Assembly (NCBI GenBank): GCA_965248765.1
Contig: CBDFKF010000002.1
Span: forward strand, 124,001 to 188,000
Direction of reading: 5' to 3'
DNA from: CBDFKF01 sp965248765
Lineage (GTDB): Bacteria > Pseudomonadota > Alphaproteobacteria > VGEJ01
Length of the DNA: 64,000 bases
Positions 35,973-43,823 of this stretch are shown piece by piece. Under the pieces are notes generated by a model. That model did not search any database. It was not told the origin of the DNA and was given only the letters and a program-made list of their open reading frames with translations. Numbering within the stretch: the stretch's first letter is position 1; the number at the start of each line of letters is the position of its first letter. Position numbers and translations under genes: made by a program.

Positions 35973-37661
35973 TCAACGGTGCGCCGCGGCGGCGCTGGCC
36001 GGCAGCTCGACCACGAAGCGCGCTCCGAGCACCTCGCCGTCGCTACCGCGCCGGTTCTCCGCTCGGATCGTCCCGCCGTGGGCCTCGGCGATGCTGCGGC
36101 AGATGCTTAGCCCGAGGCCCGAATGCAAGCCGAACTGCTCGCCGCGGCGCCGTTCGGTGTAGAAGCGCTCGAATATATGGTCGAGCGCGTCTTCGGGCAG
36201 CCCCGGTCCCTCGTCTTCGACACTGAAGCGCATGACACCGCGGGTGCGGTTGGCACGCACGGTGATCATTGTGTCGGGCGGGCTGAATGAGACGGCATTG
36301 TCGACCAGGTTCCGCGCGATCTGGCCAAGACGGTGCTCGATTCCGTCGACTACGAGCGGGGAGCCGTCGCCGAGCTCGAGCCTGAGGTCGACACCCTCGT
36401 TGGCGGCGGTGGCGCCGTACACCTCCACCAGGGTCTTCAGCAAGGCGTCAAGCTGGACCGGAACGAACTCAGCCCGCGACAGCTCGGCATCGAGCCGCGA
36501 TGCGCCCGAAATTTCGGTAATCAGGCGATCTATCCGGCCAATATCGTGCTTGAGAATGCCGATGAGCCGGAGCCGCTGGGCCTCATCGTCGAGGATCTCG
36601 ATGCCCTCGATGGCGCTCCGCAGCGAGGTGAGCGGATTCTTGAGTTCGTGTGCGACGTCGGCCGCAAACGCCTCGATCGCATCGACACGCTGATAGAGCT
36701 CTATGGTCATCTCGTGCAGCGCACCCGAGAGATCGCCGATCTCGTCCCGCCGCCGCGTGAAGTCGGGGATCGGCACCCGGCCGGTCTTGCCATGCTGCAC
36801 CCGCTGGGCGGCCTCGGCGAGGCGGCGAATCGGCCGCGCGATGGTGCCGGCGAGGTAGAGCGAGAGCAGCACGGTCACGCCGAGCGCCAGCGCCGAGACG
36901 CCGAGGATGGCCAAGCGAACCGCGCGCACGCTCGCATCAACATCGGCGGTATTGGTCTGCAGCATGAGCGCGCCGACGATCTGCTTGAAACCTTGGACGG
37001 GCACGGCGACGGTCAGAATGACGGTGCCCTCGCTGAGCCGGAGCCCGCTCGCGTCCTGTCCCTGCAGCGCCGCCATGGCTTCAGGGAAGTCGGCGGCCAC
37101 CGGTTCGGCCGCCTCGCGGTACGCCGGCACCACCGGCCGCCACGGCGAGCGCCCGACGATCCAATCGTAGGCCGCATTGACCTGCCTCAGCGCCCAGCCG
37201 GGGGCCGTTGGTGGCCCCAAGGGCCGCGTCTCGACCAGCCGCCCGCCTTCGGCCAGACGCCGGCTGTCGGCCAGGAGATCGCCGTCCAGCGCAAACAAAA
37301 GGGCCCGGGTTGCCGCCGGTTCGGCCATGCGACGCACCATTTGGCGCGCCGTCATGGTATCGAGAGCGGTCGGCCCGGCACCGTCGGCCAGCGCGCTTTC
37401 GCCAAGGGCTCCGGAGATGATCGCCGCCTGGGTCGTCAGCGCCTCGATCTTGGCCTCGATCAGGCCGTCGCGGTAGTCGCCGATAAACAGGAGTCCTGCA
37501 ACGAGCATGCCCAGCGCCAGTACGTTGAGCGCGAGGATGCGCCAGGTGAGCAAGGACATCGGCCCGCGATGGCGGATCGCGCCGGCGTCGACACGGACCT
37601 CGGCCGCATCGCCGGGGCGGCGTTGGCCGACAGCAAGCTCTCGCTCGGCTTCAGCCGCCAC
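35973..37661 (-). CDS. chvG: Sensor histidine kinase ChvG
   Basis: Inner membrane sensor of 562 residues. Transmembrane segments lie at about 38-60 and 246-272, enclosing a periplasmic sensor domain. HAMP follows, then the HisKA motif FAADVAHELKNPLTSLRSA with phosphoryl His338, and the ATPase domain with NLVDNAVSFSPP, DEGPGLPED and GLHSGLGLSICR. ChvG/ExoS responds to acid or envelope stress, with ChvI as its regulator. The GTG start at 37661 keeps the N-terminal RHRGPMSLLTWRILALN region; ATG 37559 is an alternative. 17 bases separate it from chvI. Confidence 0.93.
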   Translation of the reverse strand: MAAEAERELAVGQRRPGDAAEVRVDAGAIRHRGPMSLLTWRILALNVLALGMLVAGLLFIGDYRDGLIEAKIEALTTQAAIISGALGESALADGAGPTALDTMTARQMVRRMAEPAATRALLFALDGDLLADSRRLAEGGRLVETRPLGPPTAPGWALRQVNAAYDWIVGRSPWRPVVPAYREAAEPVAADFPEAMAALQGQDASGLRLSEGTVILTVAVPVQGFKQIVGALMLQTNTADVDASVRAVRLAILGVSALALGVTVLLSLYLAGTIARPIRRLAEAAQRVQHGKTGRVPIPDFTRRRDEIGDLSGALHEMTIELYQRVDAIEAFAADVAHELKNPLTSLRSAIEGIEILDDEAQRLRLIGILKHDIGRIDRLITEISGASRLDAELSRAEFVPVQLDALLKTLVEVYGATAANEGVDLRLELGDGSPLVVDGIEHRLGQIARNLVDNAVSFSPPDTMITVRANRTRGVMRFSVEDEGPGLPEDALDHIFERFYTERRRGEQFGLHSGLGLSICRSIAEAHGGTIRAENRRGSDGEVLGARFVVELPASAAAAHR

Positions 37662-37678
37662 GGCGCGGGTCTCGGGCG

Positions 37679-38377
37679 CTAGACTTCCCGATAGCGATAG
37701 CCAAGGCCGTACAGCGTCTCGATGTTGGAGAACACGGGATCGACTACCTTGAACTTGCGCCGGAGTCGTTTGATGTGGCTGTCGATGGTCCGATCATCGA
37801 CATAGAACTGCTCGTCGTAGGCCGCATCCATGAGCTGGTCGCGGGTCTTGACGTGGCCCGGTCGCGAGGCCAGCGAGCGCAGGATGAGGTACTCGGTGAC
37901 GGTCAGCGCCAGCGGCTCGCCCTTCCAAGTGCAGAGATGGCGGGAAGGCTCGAGCACCAACTCGCCGCGCACGATCGGCTGCACAGGCTTCTCCCCATCG
38001 GCGCCCCTGCGCGCCTCGGCCCGCCGCAGCACCGTGCGAATGCGCTCGATCAGCAGCCGCTGGGAGAACGGTTTCGCGATGTAGTCGTCGGCACCCATCT
38101 TGAGACCGAGCACCTCGTCGATCTCGTCTCCCTTGGAGGTGAGGAAGATCGAGGGCACCTCACTCGTCCGCCTCAGCTGGTTGAGCAGCTCCATGCCGTC
38201 CATGCGCGGCATCTTGATGTCGAGAACGACGAGATCGGGCGGTGCCGCTTTCAGCGCTCGCAGCGCCTCGAGCGAGTCCGAGTACGTGCGCACGTCGAAC
38301 CCCTCGGCCTCGAGCGCCATCGATAGCGACGTCAAGATGTTCTCATCGTCGTCGACGAGGGCGACTCTGGGGGCCAT
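37679..38377 (-). CDS. chvI: Response regulator ChvI
   Basis: OmpR-type regulator of 232 residues. The receiver domain has acidic DDDE at the start, phosphoryl Asp53 in LVVLDIKMPRMDG, and the switch residues in FLTSKGDE and IAKPF. The C-terminal winged helix has RPGHVKTRDQLMDAAY and VDDRTIDSHIKRLRRKF. ATG 38377 is the natural start. The IS element lies 91 bases upstream of that start, inside the probable promoter region. Confidence 0.95.
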   Translation of the reverse strand: MAPRVALVDDDENILTSLSMALEAEGFDVRTYSDSLEALRALKAAPPDLVVLDIKMPRMDGMELLNQLRRTSEVPSIFLTSKGDEIDEVLGLKMGADDYIAKPFSQRLLIERIRTVLRRAEARRGADGEKPVQPIVRGELVLEPSRHLCTWKGEPLALTVTEYLILRSLASRPGHVKTRDQLMDAAYDEQFYVDDRTIDSHIKRLRRKFKVVDPVFSNIETLYGLGYRYREV

Positions 38378-38452
38378 GGGCCTCCTCTTGCAACACGACC
38401 GCGCCCGGCTATCGTGGCGCGATATTGTGACACACATTCGCCGGGGCCACAT

Positions 38453-38468
38453 AACTCCGGATAACGCA
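38453..38468. repeat. Target site duplication, left of IS copy 1
   Basis: AACTCCGGATAACGCA immediately precedes the TGTC end of IS copy 1 and recurs, with one T/C difference, immediately after its GACA end. Confidence 0.85.
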
Positions 38469-38551
38469 TGTCACTAACACACGATATGTCCGGTTTATGT
38501 ACCAGACGATCTGTCCGGATTTAGAAGCTCTCCAGGCTATGGAGGGTTTGG

Positions 38552-39727
38552 ATGCGCCGGACAGAGCAGTTGCAGGGACTGAGATTGATGAAGTTCGAGG
38601 AGGTTTACGGCCGCACCCATCGGGGTTGCTTGAGCCAAGCCGAGGCGGCGGAGGTTCTCGGCGTTTCAGAGCGCACCTTCCGGCGCTGGCGCGACCGCTA
38701 TGAGGCGGACGGCGCGGAAGGGCTCTACGATCGCCGTCTGGGCCGGGTCTCGGCGCGGCGCGCGGCGGTCGACGAGGTGACGGCGCTGTTGGCGCTGTTC
38801 GACACCCGCTACTGGGACTTCACCGCCAAGCACTTCCACGAGAAGCTGGTCGCGGACTATGCCTTCAAGCGCAGCTACAACTGGGTGCGGCTGAGCTTGC
38901 AGGCCCATGGGCGAAGACGGGCGGCGCCCAGGCGCGGGGCGCACCGGCGCAAGCGGCCGCGCCGCGCGCTGCCCGGCATGATGCTGCATCAAGACGGCTC
39001 AAGCCACGCGTGGGTCCCCGATCAGTGGTGGGACCTGATCGTCACCATGGACGACACCACCAGTGAGATCTACTCGGCCTTCTTCGTCGCCGAAGAGGGC
39101 ACGATGTCGAGCTTTCAGGGGGTGTCCGAGGCGATCCGGGCCAAGGGGCTGTTCTGCTCGCTCTATGCCGACCGCGCCGGCCACTACTGGCACACCCCTG
39201 AGGCCGGCGGCACGGTCGACAAGGACAATCCGACCCAGTTCGGCCGCGCCCTGGCCCAGCTCGGCATCGAGCTGATCCCGGCCTACTCGCCCGAGGCAAG
39301 GGGGCGCTCGGAACGCATGTTCGCCACCCTGCAGAAGCGCCTGCCCCAGGAGCTCAGGCTCGCCGGCATCACCGACATGGCCCAGGCCAACCGCTTCCTC
39401 AAGGAGCTCTACCTGCCAGGCCACAACGCCCGCTTCGCGGTGCCGCCGGAAGCCGAGGGCACCGCCTTCGTGCCCTTCGCCGGTACCCTCGACGACATCC
39501 TCTGCGTGCAGCAGGAGCGCACCGTCTCCAACGACAACACCGTGCGCTACAAACGCCTGGTGCTGGCGATCCCGCCCGACCGCCATCGCCGCCACTACGT
39601 CAAGGCAAGGGTCCGGGTCCACGAATACCCCGACCGCACCCTCGCCGTCTTCCATGGGCCGCGCTGCCTGGCCCGATACCAGGCCGACGGATCGCCCATC
39701 AACACAAGCCACAGACAGGCCGCGTGA
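38552..39727 (+). CDS. ISNCY/IS1202-like transposase, copy 1
   Basis: A 391-residue DDE transposase. The N-terminal helix-turn-helix is LSQAEAAEVLGVSERTFRRW (about 28-47), followed by a basic linker (RRRAAPRRGAHRRKRPRR). The catalytic core has likely acidic residues Asp148 (LHQDGSSHAW), Asp207 (LYADRAGHYW) and Glu254 (ARGRSERMF). The sequence differs from the copy at 57145 by one residue (Lys93 here, Arg93 there), so transposition or gene conversion was recent. Confidence 0.93.
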   Translation: MRRTEQLQGLRLMKFEEVYGRTHRGCLSQAEAAEVLGVSERTFRRWRDRYEADGAEGLYDRRLGRVSARRAAVDEVTALLALFDTRYWDFTAKHFHEKLVADYAFKRSYNWVRLSLQAHGRRRAAPRRGAHRRKRPRRALPGMMLHQDGSSHAWVPDQWWDLIVTMDDTTSEIYSAFFVAEEGTMSSFQGVSEAIRAKGLFCSLYADRAGHYWHTPEAGGTVDKDNPTQFGRALAQLGIELIPAYSPEARGRSERMFATLQKRLPQELRLAGITDMAQANRFLKELYLPGHNARFAVPPEAEGTAFVPFAGTLDDILCVQQERTVSNDNTVRYKRLVLAIPPDRHRRHYVKARVRVHEYPDRTLAVFHGPRCLARYQADGSPINTSHRQAA

Positions 39728-39744
39728 TCCGCTTCGACGCGACC

Positions 39745-39797
39745 GGCCAGTGGATAAGGGGACGGCCGCTCCGCGCCCCACCCCTTATCCACTGGCC
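39745..39797 (+). terminator. Hairpin behind transposase, IS copy 1
   Basis: A perfect 17-base stem, GGCCAGTGGATAAGGGG pairing with CCCCTTATCCACTGGCC, with a 19-base loop, starts 17 bases after the transposase stop. It lacks a T-run. It may terminate transposase transcription or block read-through from flanking genes. Confidence 0.6.
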
Positions 39798-39840
39798 CAA
39801 CAACCACAACTGAAGCGGTCAATTCAGTTTGTTCTCGACA

Positions 39841-39856
39841 AACTCCGGACAACGCA
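39841..39856. repeat. Target site duplication, right of IS copy 1
   Basis: AACTCCGGACAACGCA, matching the left flank in 15 of 16 bases. The following HugZ-like start codon is 12 bases further on. Confidence 0.85.
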
Positions 39857-39868
39857 TAGGGCCGCACC

Positions 39869-40640
39869 ATGACCGATGACACGGGGCGCCGCGCCGCCGC
39901 CGCACGACGCCTTGTCCGTAGAGCGCGCACGGCGACGCTGTCCACCCGCCTCGCCGAGGATGGCTCGCCCTATGGCTCGCTGGTGCTCGCGGCCTGCGAT
40001 CAGGACGCGCGCCCCATACTTCTAATCTCCACTCTCGCTGAGCATACCCGGAACATCGCAGCGGATCCTCGCGCCTCGCTCCTGTTCGATGGCACCGCGG
40101 GGCGCGAGGATCCGCTCACCGGGCCCCGCCTTACGATCCTCGGTCGCGCTGTTCTCAGCGACTCGCCGAAGCCATCGTGCCCGCTTCCTCCGACGTCACC
40201 CGGGCGCCGCGGCATACGTCGACTTCGCCGACTTCGCATTCTATCGGGTGGCTGTCGATCGGGCGCACATGGTCGGCGGCTTCGGCGAAATCCACTGGAT
40301 CGAGCGGCCTGATCTCGGCTGCGACGAGGCCGCCAGCGCCGCGATCGGCGCAGCCGAAGCCGATGTACTCGCCCACATGAACGAGGATCACGCCGAGACC
40401 ATCGCGCTTTACGCCCGCAAGCTCGCCGGCGAGGCCGACGGTCCCTGGCGCATGGTCGGCTGCGATCCTGAGGGTATCGACCTCCGGCTCAGCGGCCGGC
40501 TCGTGCGCCTCGATTTCGCTGCGACCGTGCGGACGCCCGACGAGATGCGCAAGGCACTCATGGGTCTCGCCGATGCCGCCTGGGACTCGCGCCGCTCGGA
40601 ACCCCAGGAGCGCTCGACCGTCGACCCAGCAGGGGGCTGA
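39869..40640 (+). pseudogene. HugZ-like heme/pyridoxamine-oxidase-fold protein, frameshifted
   Basis: Split-barrel flavin/heme-binding family with a C-terminal DUF2470-type domain. The first frame runs ARRLVRRARTATLSTRLAEDGSPYGSLVL to about 40165. The second frame continues RARFLRRHPGAAAYVDFADFAFYRV, VGGFGEIHWI and the C-terminal VLAHMNEDHAETIALYA. The break near 40165-40175 is consistent with one lost base. HugZ relatives degrade or handle heme. The IS lies directly upstream, which may have cut its promoter and relaxed selection. Confidence 0.82.
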
Positions 40641-40744
40641 ATACGCTTCCCTAACCGGCTATAATGAATGAATAATTCGCGGTTGGACCGCGATGGCTGG
40701 CCGCACGAGGATGGGACCGGCTATACGCGTTTGGAGGGTGATGG

Positions 40745-41560
40745 ATGTCGATATCGACGCTGCTCGGTGTACTCTTCGGCGTTGGCCTCTTCGTCGGCGC
40801 GATCGGGATCTCGACCGACAACCCGATAATGTTCTTGAGCGGGCCGAGCATGCTGATCGTGCTCGGCGGCACCCTGGCGGCCGCCTTCATCGGCTACCAG
40901 GCACGGTACGTGCTCAACGCGTTGAAGGGTGTCGGCACGCTGTTCGCCAAGCCCAAGGTCGATCGCAAGGCTCTCACGGTCGAGACCGGCAAGATCATCC
41001 GCTGGGGATATCTCGTCAAGAAGCACGGCATTCTGGCGCTCGAGCGTGAGATCAAGACGGCCAAGAGCCAGGATGCCTACATGCGCTATGGGGTTGAGCT
41101 GGTGATCACCGGCTACAGCGGCGATGAGATCCGTTCGATGCTCTGCAACGCCGCCGCCGGCCAATACTAGCGCTCGATGGTCGAGGCCTACATCCTCAAG
41201 AACATGGCGGCGGCGGCACCGGCGTTCGGAATAATCGGCACGCTGATCGGCCTGATCGTCATGCTGTCCACCTTGGGCGGCGATGCCAGCGCTATGGGCG
41301 AGGGCCTCGCGGTGGCGTTGATGACCACGCTTTACGGTGTGTTGCTCGCCCGTATGGTGTTCATGCCAGCGGCCAGCAAGCTCTCCCAGAAGGAGAGCAT
41401 CCTGCGCTTCCGCAACTACCTGATTGGCGAGAGCCTCGCGATGCTGTCGGAGAACCGGAGCCCACGCTACATCCAGGATCGCATGAACTCCTACCTCGAT
41501 CCGAAGATTCACTACTCGATCGACAAGAAGGGCGGCGCCGACCAGGCCGAAGCGGCCTAA
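40745..41560 (+). pseudogene. motA: MotA/PomA-like stator protein with internal amber codon
   Basis: Proton or sodium channel subunit of a flagellar-type stator. The N-terminal part (142 residues) has two membrane helices. After NAAAGQY an in-frame TAG (41168-41170) interrupts the gene. The same frame resumes with RSMVEAYILKNMAAAAPAFGIIGTLIGLIVML, the third helix and conserved loop, plus the fourth helix. Homologues usually have Glu-Arg at this point, so GAG to TAG is the simplest change. Restart at ATG 41177 would make only the C-terminal half. motB downstream is intact. Confidence 0.85.
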
Positions 41561-41601
41561 ATGTCGTATCCGAGCCTCGCACCCGCCGGCACTGACTCGC
41601 C

Positions 41602-42279
41602 ATGAGCAACGCTCTCGACAGCGAACCAGAAGAAGAAGTATCAGAGGACTGGCTCGTCACGTATGCCGATGCCATCACGCTGCTGATGGCATTTTTCGTT
41701 GTGATGTTCTCGATCTCCGAGCCGAGCCAAGAGCGGTTCGAAGAGGTAACCGGCGGCATCAGGGAGAAGCTGACCGGCGAGCAGGAGTCGCTGCCGTTCC
41801 AGGATGTCCGCCAGGAGCTAACCGCGATCTCGCGGGCCGCGGGCGAGCAGACCCAGGTCAAGTCGACGCGCCGGGGGGTTACCTTCGATTTCAAGAGCGG
41901 CCGGATGTTCGCGCCGGGCTCGGCCGACATCCTGCCCGAGGCCGTTCCGCTTCTCGATCGGGTGGCGCAGCTGGTTGCCTTCATGGGTATCGACAACTAC
42001 CGGATCGAGGTCGAGGGGCACACCGACGACGTGCCGATCAGCACAACGCAGTTCCCCAGCAACTGGGAGCTCTCGGCGGGCCGCGCCTCGAGCGTTGTTC
42101 GTTTCCTCATCAGCCGTGGTGTCGTGCCTGAGCGGCTGACGGCGATCGGCTTTGCCGATACCCAGCAGCTCGTCGAGAACCGCGATGAGTTCGGCCTGCC
42201 GATCCCGGAGAACCAGGCTGAGAACCGGCGCGTCGTCATCCGCGTCGAGCGCGAGTACGGCTCGCGCGGCCAGCGCTAG
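41602..42279 (+). CDS. motB: MotB/PomB-like stator protein with OmpA domain
   Basis: A 225-residue partner of MotA. The single membrane helix contains the ion-binding aspartate (WLVTYADAITLLMAFFVVMF, Asp23). The periplasmic OmpA/MotB peptidoglycan-binding domain has IEVEGHTDDVPI and SNWELSAGRASSVVRFL. An ATG 41 bases after the motA frame suggests co-transcription. No other flagellar gene is in the window. It cannot form a motor if MotA is truly truncated. Confidence 0.9.
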   Translation: MSNALDSEPEEEVSEDWLVTYADAITLLMAFFVVMFSISEPSQERFEEVTGGIREKLTGEQESLPFQDVRQELTAISRAAGEQTQVKSTRRGVTFDFKSGRMFAPGSADILPEAVPLLDRVAQLVAFMGIDNYRIEVEGHTDDVPISTTQFPSNWELSAGRASSVVRFLISRGVVPERLTAIGFADTQQLVENRDEFGLPIPENQAENRRVVIRVEREYGSRGQR

Positions 42280-42306
42280 CGAACAACTCGTCCACGCCCT
42301 CCGGCC

Positions 42307-43317
42307 ATGAAGTATCGCCGCCTCGGGGCCAGCGGCCTTAAGGTCTCGCCGCTGTGTCTCGGCACGATGATGTTCGGCGGGCGCACCGATCAACCGACCG
42401 CTGAGCGCATCGTCGCCAGCGCCCGGGCCGCCGGCATCAATTTCATCGATACCGCCGATGGCTACAGCGCCAGCCGGTCCGAGGAGATTACCGGCGCCGC
42501 CATCACCGCCGAGCGCGATTGGTGGGTGCTCGCGACCAAGCTCGCGGTGCCGTCGGGCGAGGGCCCCAACCGGCGCGGGCTCTCGCGCAAGTGGGTCATG
42601 CAGGCGGCGGAGGAGAGTCTGGCCCGACTCGGCACCGACTACATCGACATCTACTACCTCCACCGCGAGGACCACGAGACCTCGCTAGGCGAGACAGTGC
42701 GCGCGCTCGCCGACCTCGTGCGACAGGGCAAGATCCGCTATTTCGGGATCTCCAACTACCGCAGTTGGCGCATCGCCGAAATCTGCGCGCTGTGCGATCG
42801 CCACGGTATCGACCGGCCGGCGGCCAGCCAACCGTACTACAACGCGATGAACCGATTGCCCGAGGTCGAGCACCTTCCAGCTTGCGCCTACTACAGGCTC
42901 GGGGTTGTGCCCTACAGTCCGATTGCGCGGGGGATTTTGACGGGCAAGTACGACCCAGACGCTTCGCCGGCTGCCGACACCGGCGCTGGCCGCCAGGATC
43001 CGCGCCTGTTGGAGAGCGAATGGCGCCGCGAATCGCTCGTGGCGGCGAAGACCATCAAGGCCCACGCCGAGGCCCGGGGCATGACTGCCGGCCAGTTCGC
43101 GCTCAACTGGGTGCTCAACAACAAGCTGGTGACAGCCGCGATCGCCGGACCCCGCACCGAAGCCCAGTGGCAGGATTACCTGGATGCGCTGGACAAGCCG
43201 TTCGCGCCCGAGGACGAGGCGCTGATCGATTCACTGGTTGCCCCGGGTCACCCCTCGACGCCGGGCTACACCGACCCCGCCTACCCGATCGAGGGCCGCA
43301 TTCCCCGCACCGGCTGA
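42307..43317 (+). CDS. Aldo/keto reductase
   Basis: NADPH-dependent oxidoreductase of the AKR superfamily (YajO/Tas-like), 336 residues. The catalytic tetrad regions are visible: FIDTADGYS (Asp, Tyr), VLATKLAV (Lys) and YYLHREDHET (His). C-terminal NADP-binding segment is AIAGPRTEAQW. The substrate is unknown. It follows motB by 27 bases, probably without functional link. Confidence 0.92.
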   Translation: MKYRRLGASGLKVSPLCLGTMMFGGRTDQPTAERIVASARAAGINFIDTADGYSASRSEEITGAAITAERDWWVLATKLAVPSGEGPNRRGLSRKWVMQAAEESLARLGTDYIDIYYLHREDHETSLGETVRALADLVRQGKIRYFGISNYRSWRIAEICALCDRHGIDRPAASQPYYNAMNRLPEVEHLPACAYYRLGVVPYSPIARGILTGKYDPDASPAADTGAGRQDPRLLESEWRRESLVAAKTIKAHAEARGMTAGQFALNWVLNNKLVTAAIAGPRTEAQWQDYLDALDKPFAPEDEALIDSLVAPGHPSTPGYTDPAYPIEGRIPRTG

Positions 43318-43324
43318 TCCCGAA

Positions 43325-43819
43325 CTAATCGCCTGCGGCGAGGCGGCGTTCGGCCTCGGCCAGATCCCCGGCGCTCATGTTGGCACTGAGTTGTGCTAAT
43401 TGTTCGGCCGCCCATTCGCTGCCCTGGACGGCGGCTCGGCTAAACCAGACGTAGGCCTCGATCACATCGCGCACCACCCCGGGGCCGTTGCGATAGAGAT
43501 CGCCGAGGCTGAGCGGGGCGATCATATCGCCCCGCTCGGCTGCACGCCGATAGAGGGCGGCCGCGGTGGCGAAGTCGCGCGGAACGCCATTGCCGTCGCT
43601 GTAAAGGCCGGCGAGCGCGGTCAGCGCGTTCGCATCGCCTGCGGCGGCCAGCGGCTCCCATTCCTCGTGGGCAGTCTCGTAATCGCCGGCATCGTACGCC
43701 GCCAGGCCATCGGCAAAATCGGCCCTTGCAGCGGGCGAGAGAGCCAATAGGGGGAGAGCGCAGAGCAGCACCGAACAGAAAAGGCGGGCGCCCGATGACG
43801 CCCGCCCTGGCAACGTCAT
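43325..43819 (-). CDS. Exported Sel1-repeat protein
   Basis: 164 residues. An N-terminal signal peptide (ARLFCSVLLCALPLLALSPAARA) is followed by three Sel1-like helical repeats, e.g. ALTALAGLYSDGNGVPRDFATAAALY and PLSLGDLYRNGPGVVRDVIEAYVWF. Sel1 repeats serve as protein-protein scaffolds. ATG 43819 lies 4 bases after the stop of the P460 lipoprotein gene, so the two are almost certainly co-transcribed. It may scaffold or partner that lipoprotein in the periplasm. Confidence 0.85.
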   Translation of the reverse strand: MTLPGRASSGARLFCSVLLCALPLLALSPAARADFADGLAAYDAGDYETAHEEWEPLAAAGDANALTALAGLYSDGNGVPRDFATAAALYRRAAERGDMIAPLSLGDLYRNGPGVVRDVIEAYVWFSRAAVQGSEWAAEQLAQLSANMSAGDLAEAERRLAAGD

Positions 43820-43823
43820 CGCC

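Larger units (their letters stand above)
38469..39840 (+). mobile_element. Insertion sequence copy 1, ISNCY/IS1202-like
   Basis: A 1372-base element bounded by TGTC...GACA and flanked by a 16-base target duplication. Ends were set by aligning the two copies in the window. The left end carries TGTCCGG-type motifs 25 bases apart; the right end carries the matching inverted motif, but one 25-base unit present in copy 2 is deleted here. The long target duplication fits the IS1202-type group. It has one transposase gene, with a perfect 17-base-stem hairpin behind it. It lies between chvI and a HugZ-like pseudogene. Confidence 0.9.

Noticed and set aside
40745..41560. Treating motA as two separate genes
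   Set aside because: Both pieces are in the same frame and together make one four-helix MotA; neither half is a known stand-alone protein.
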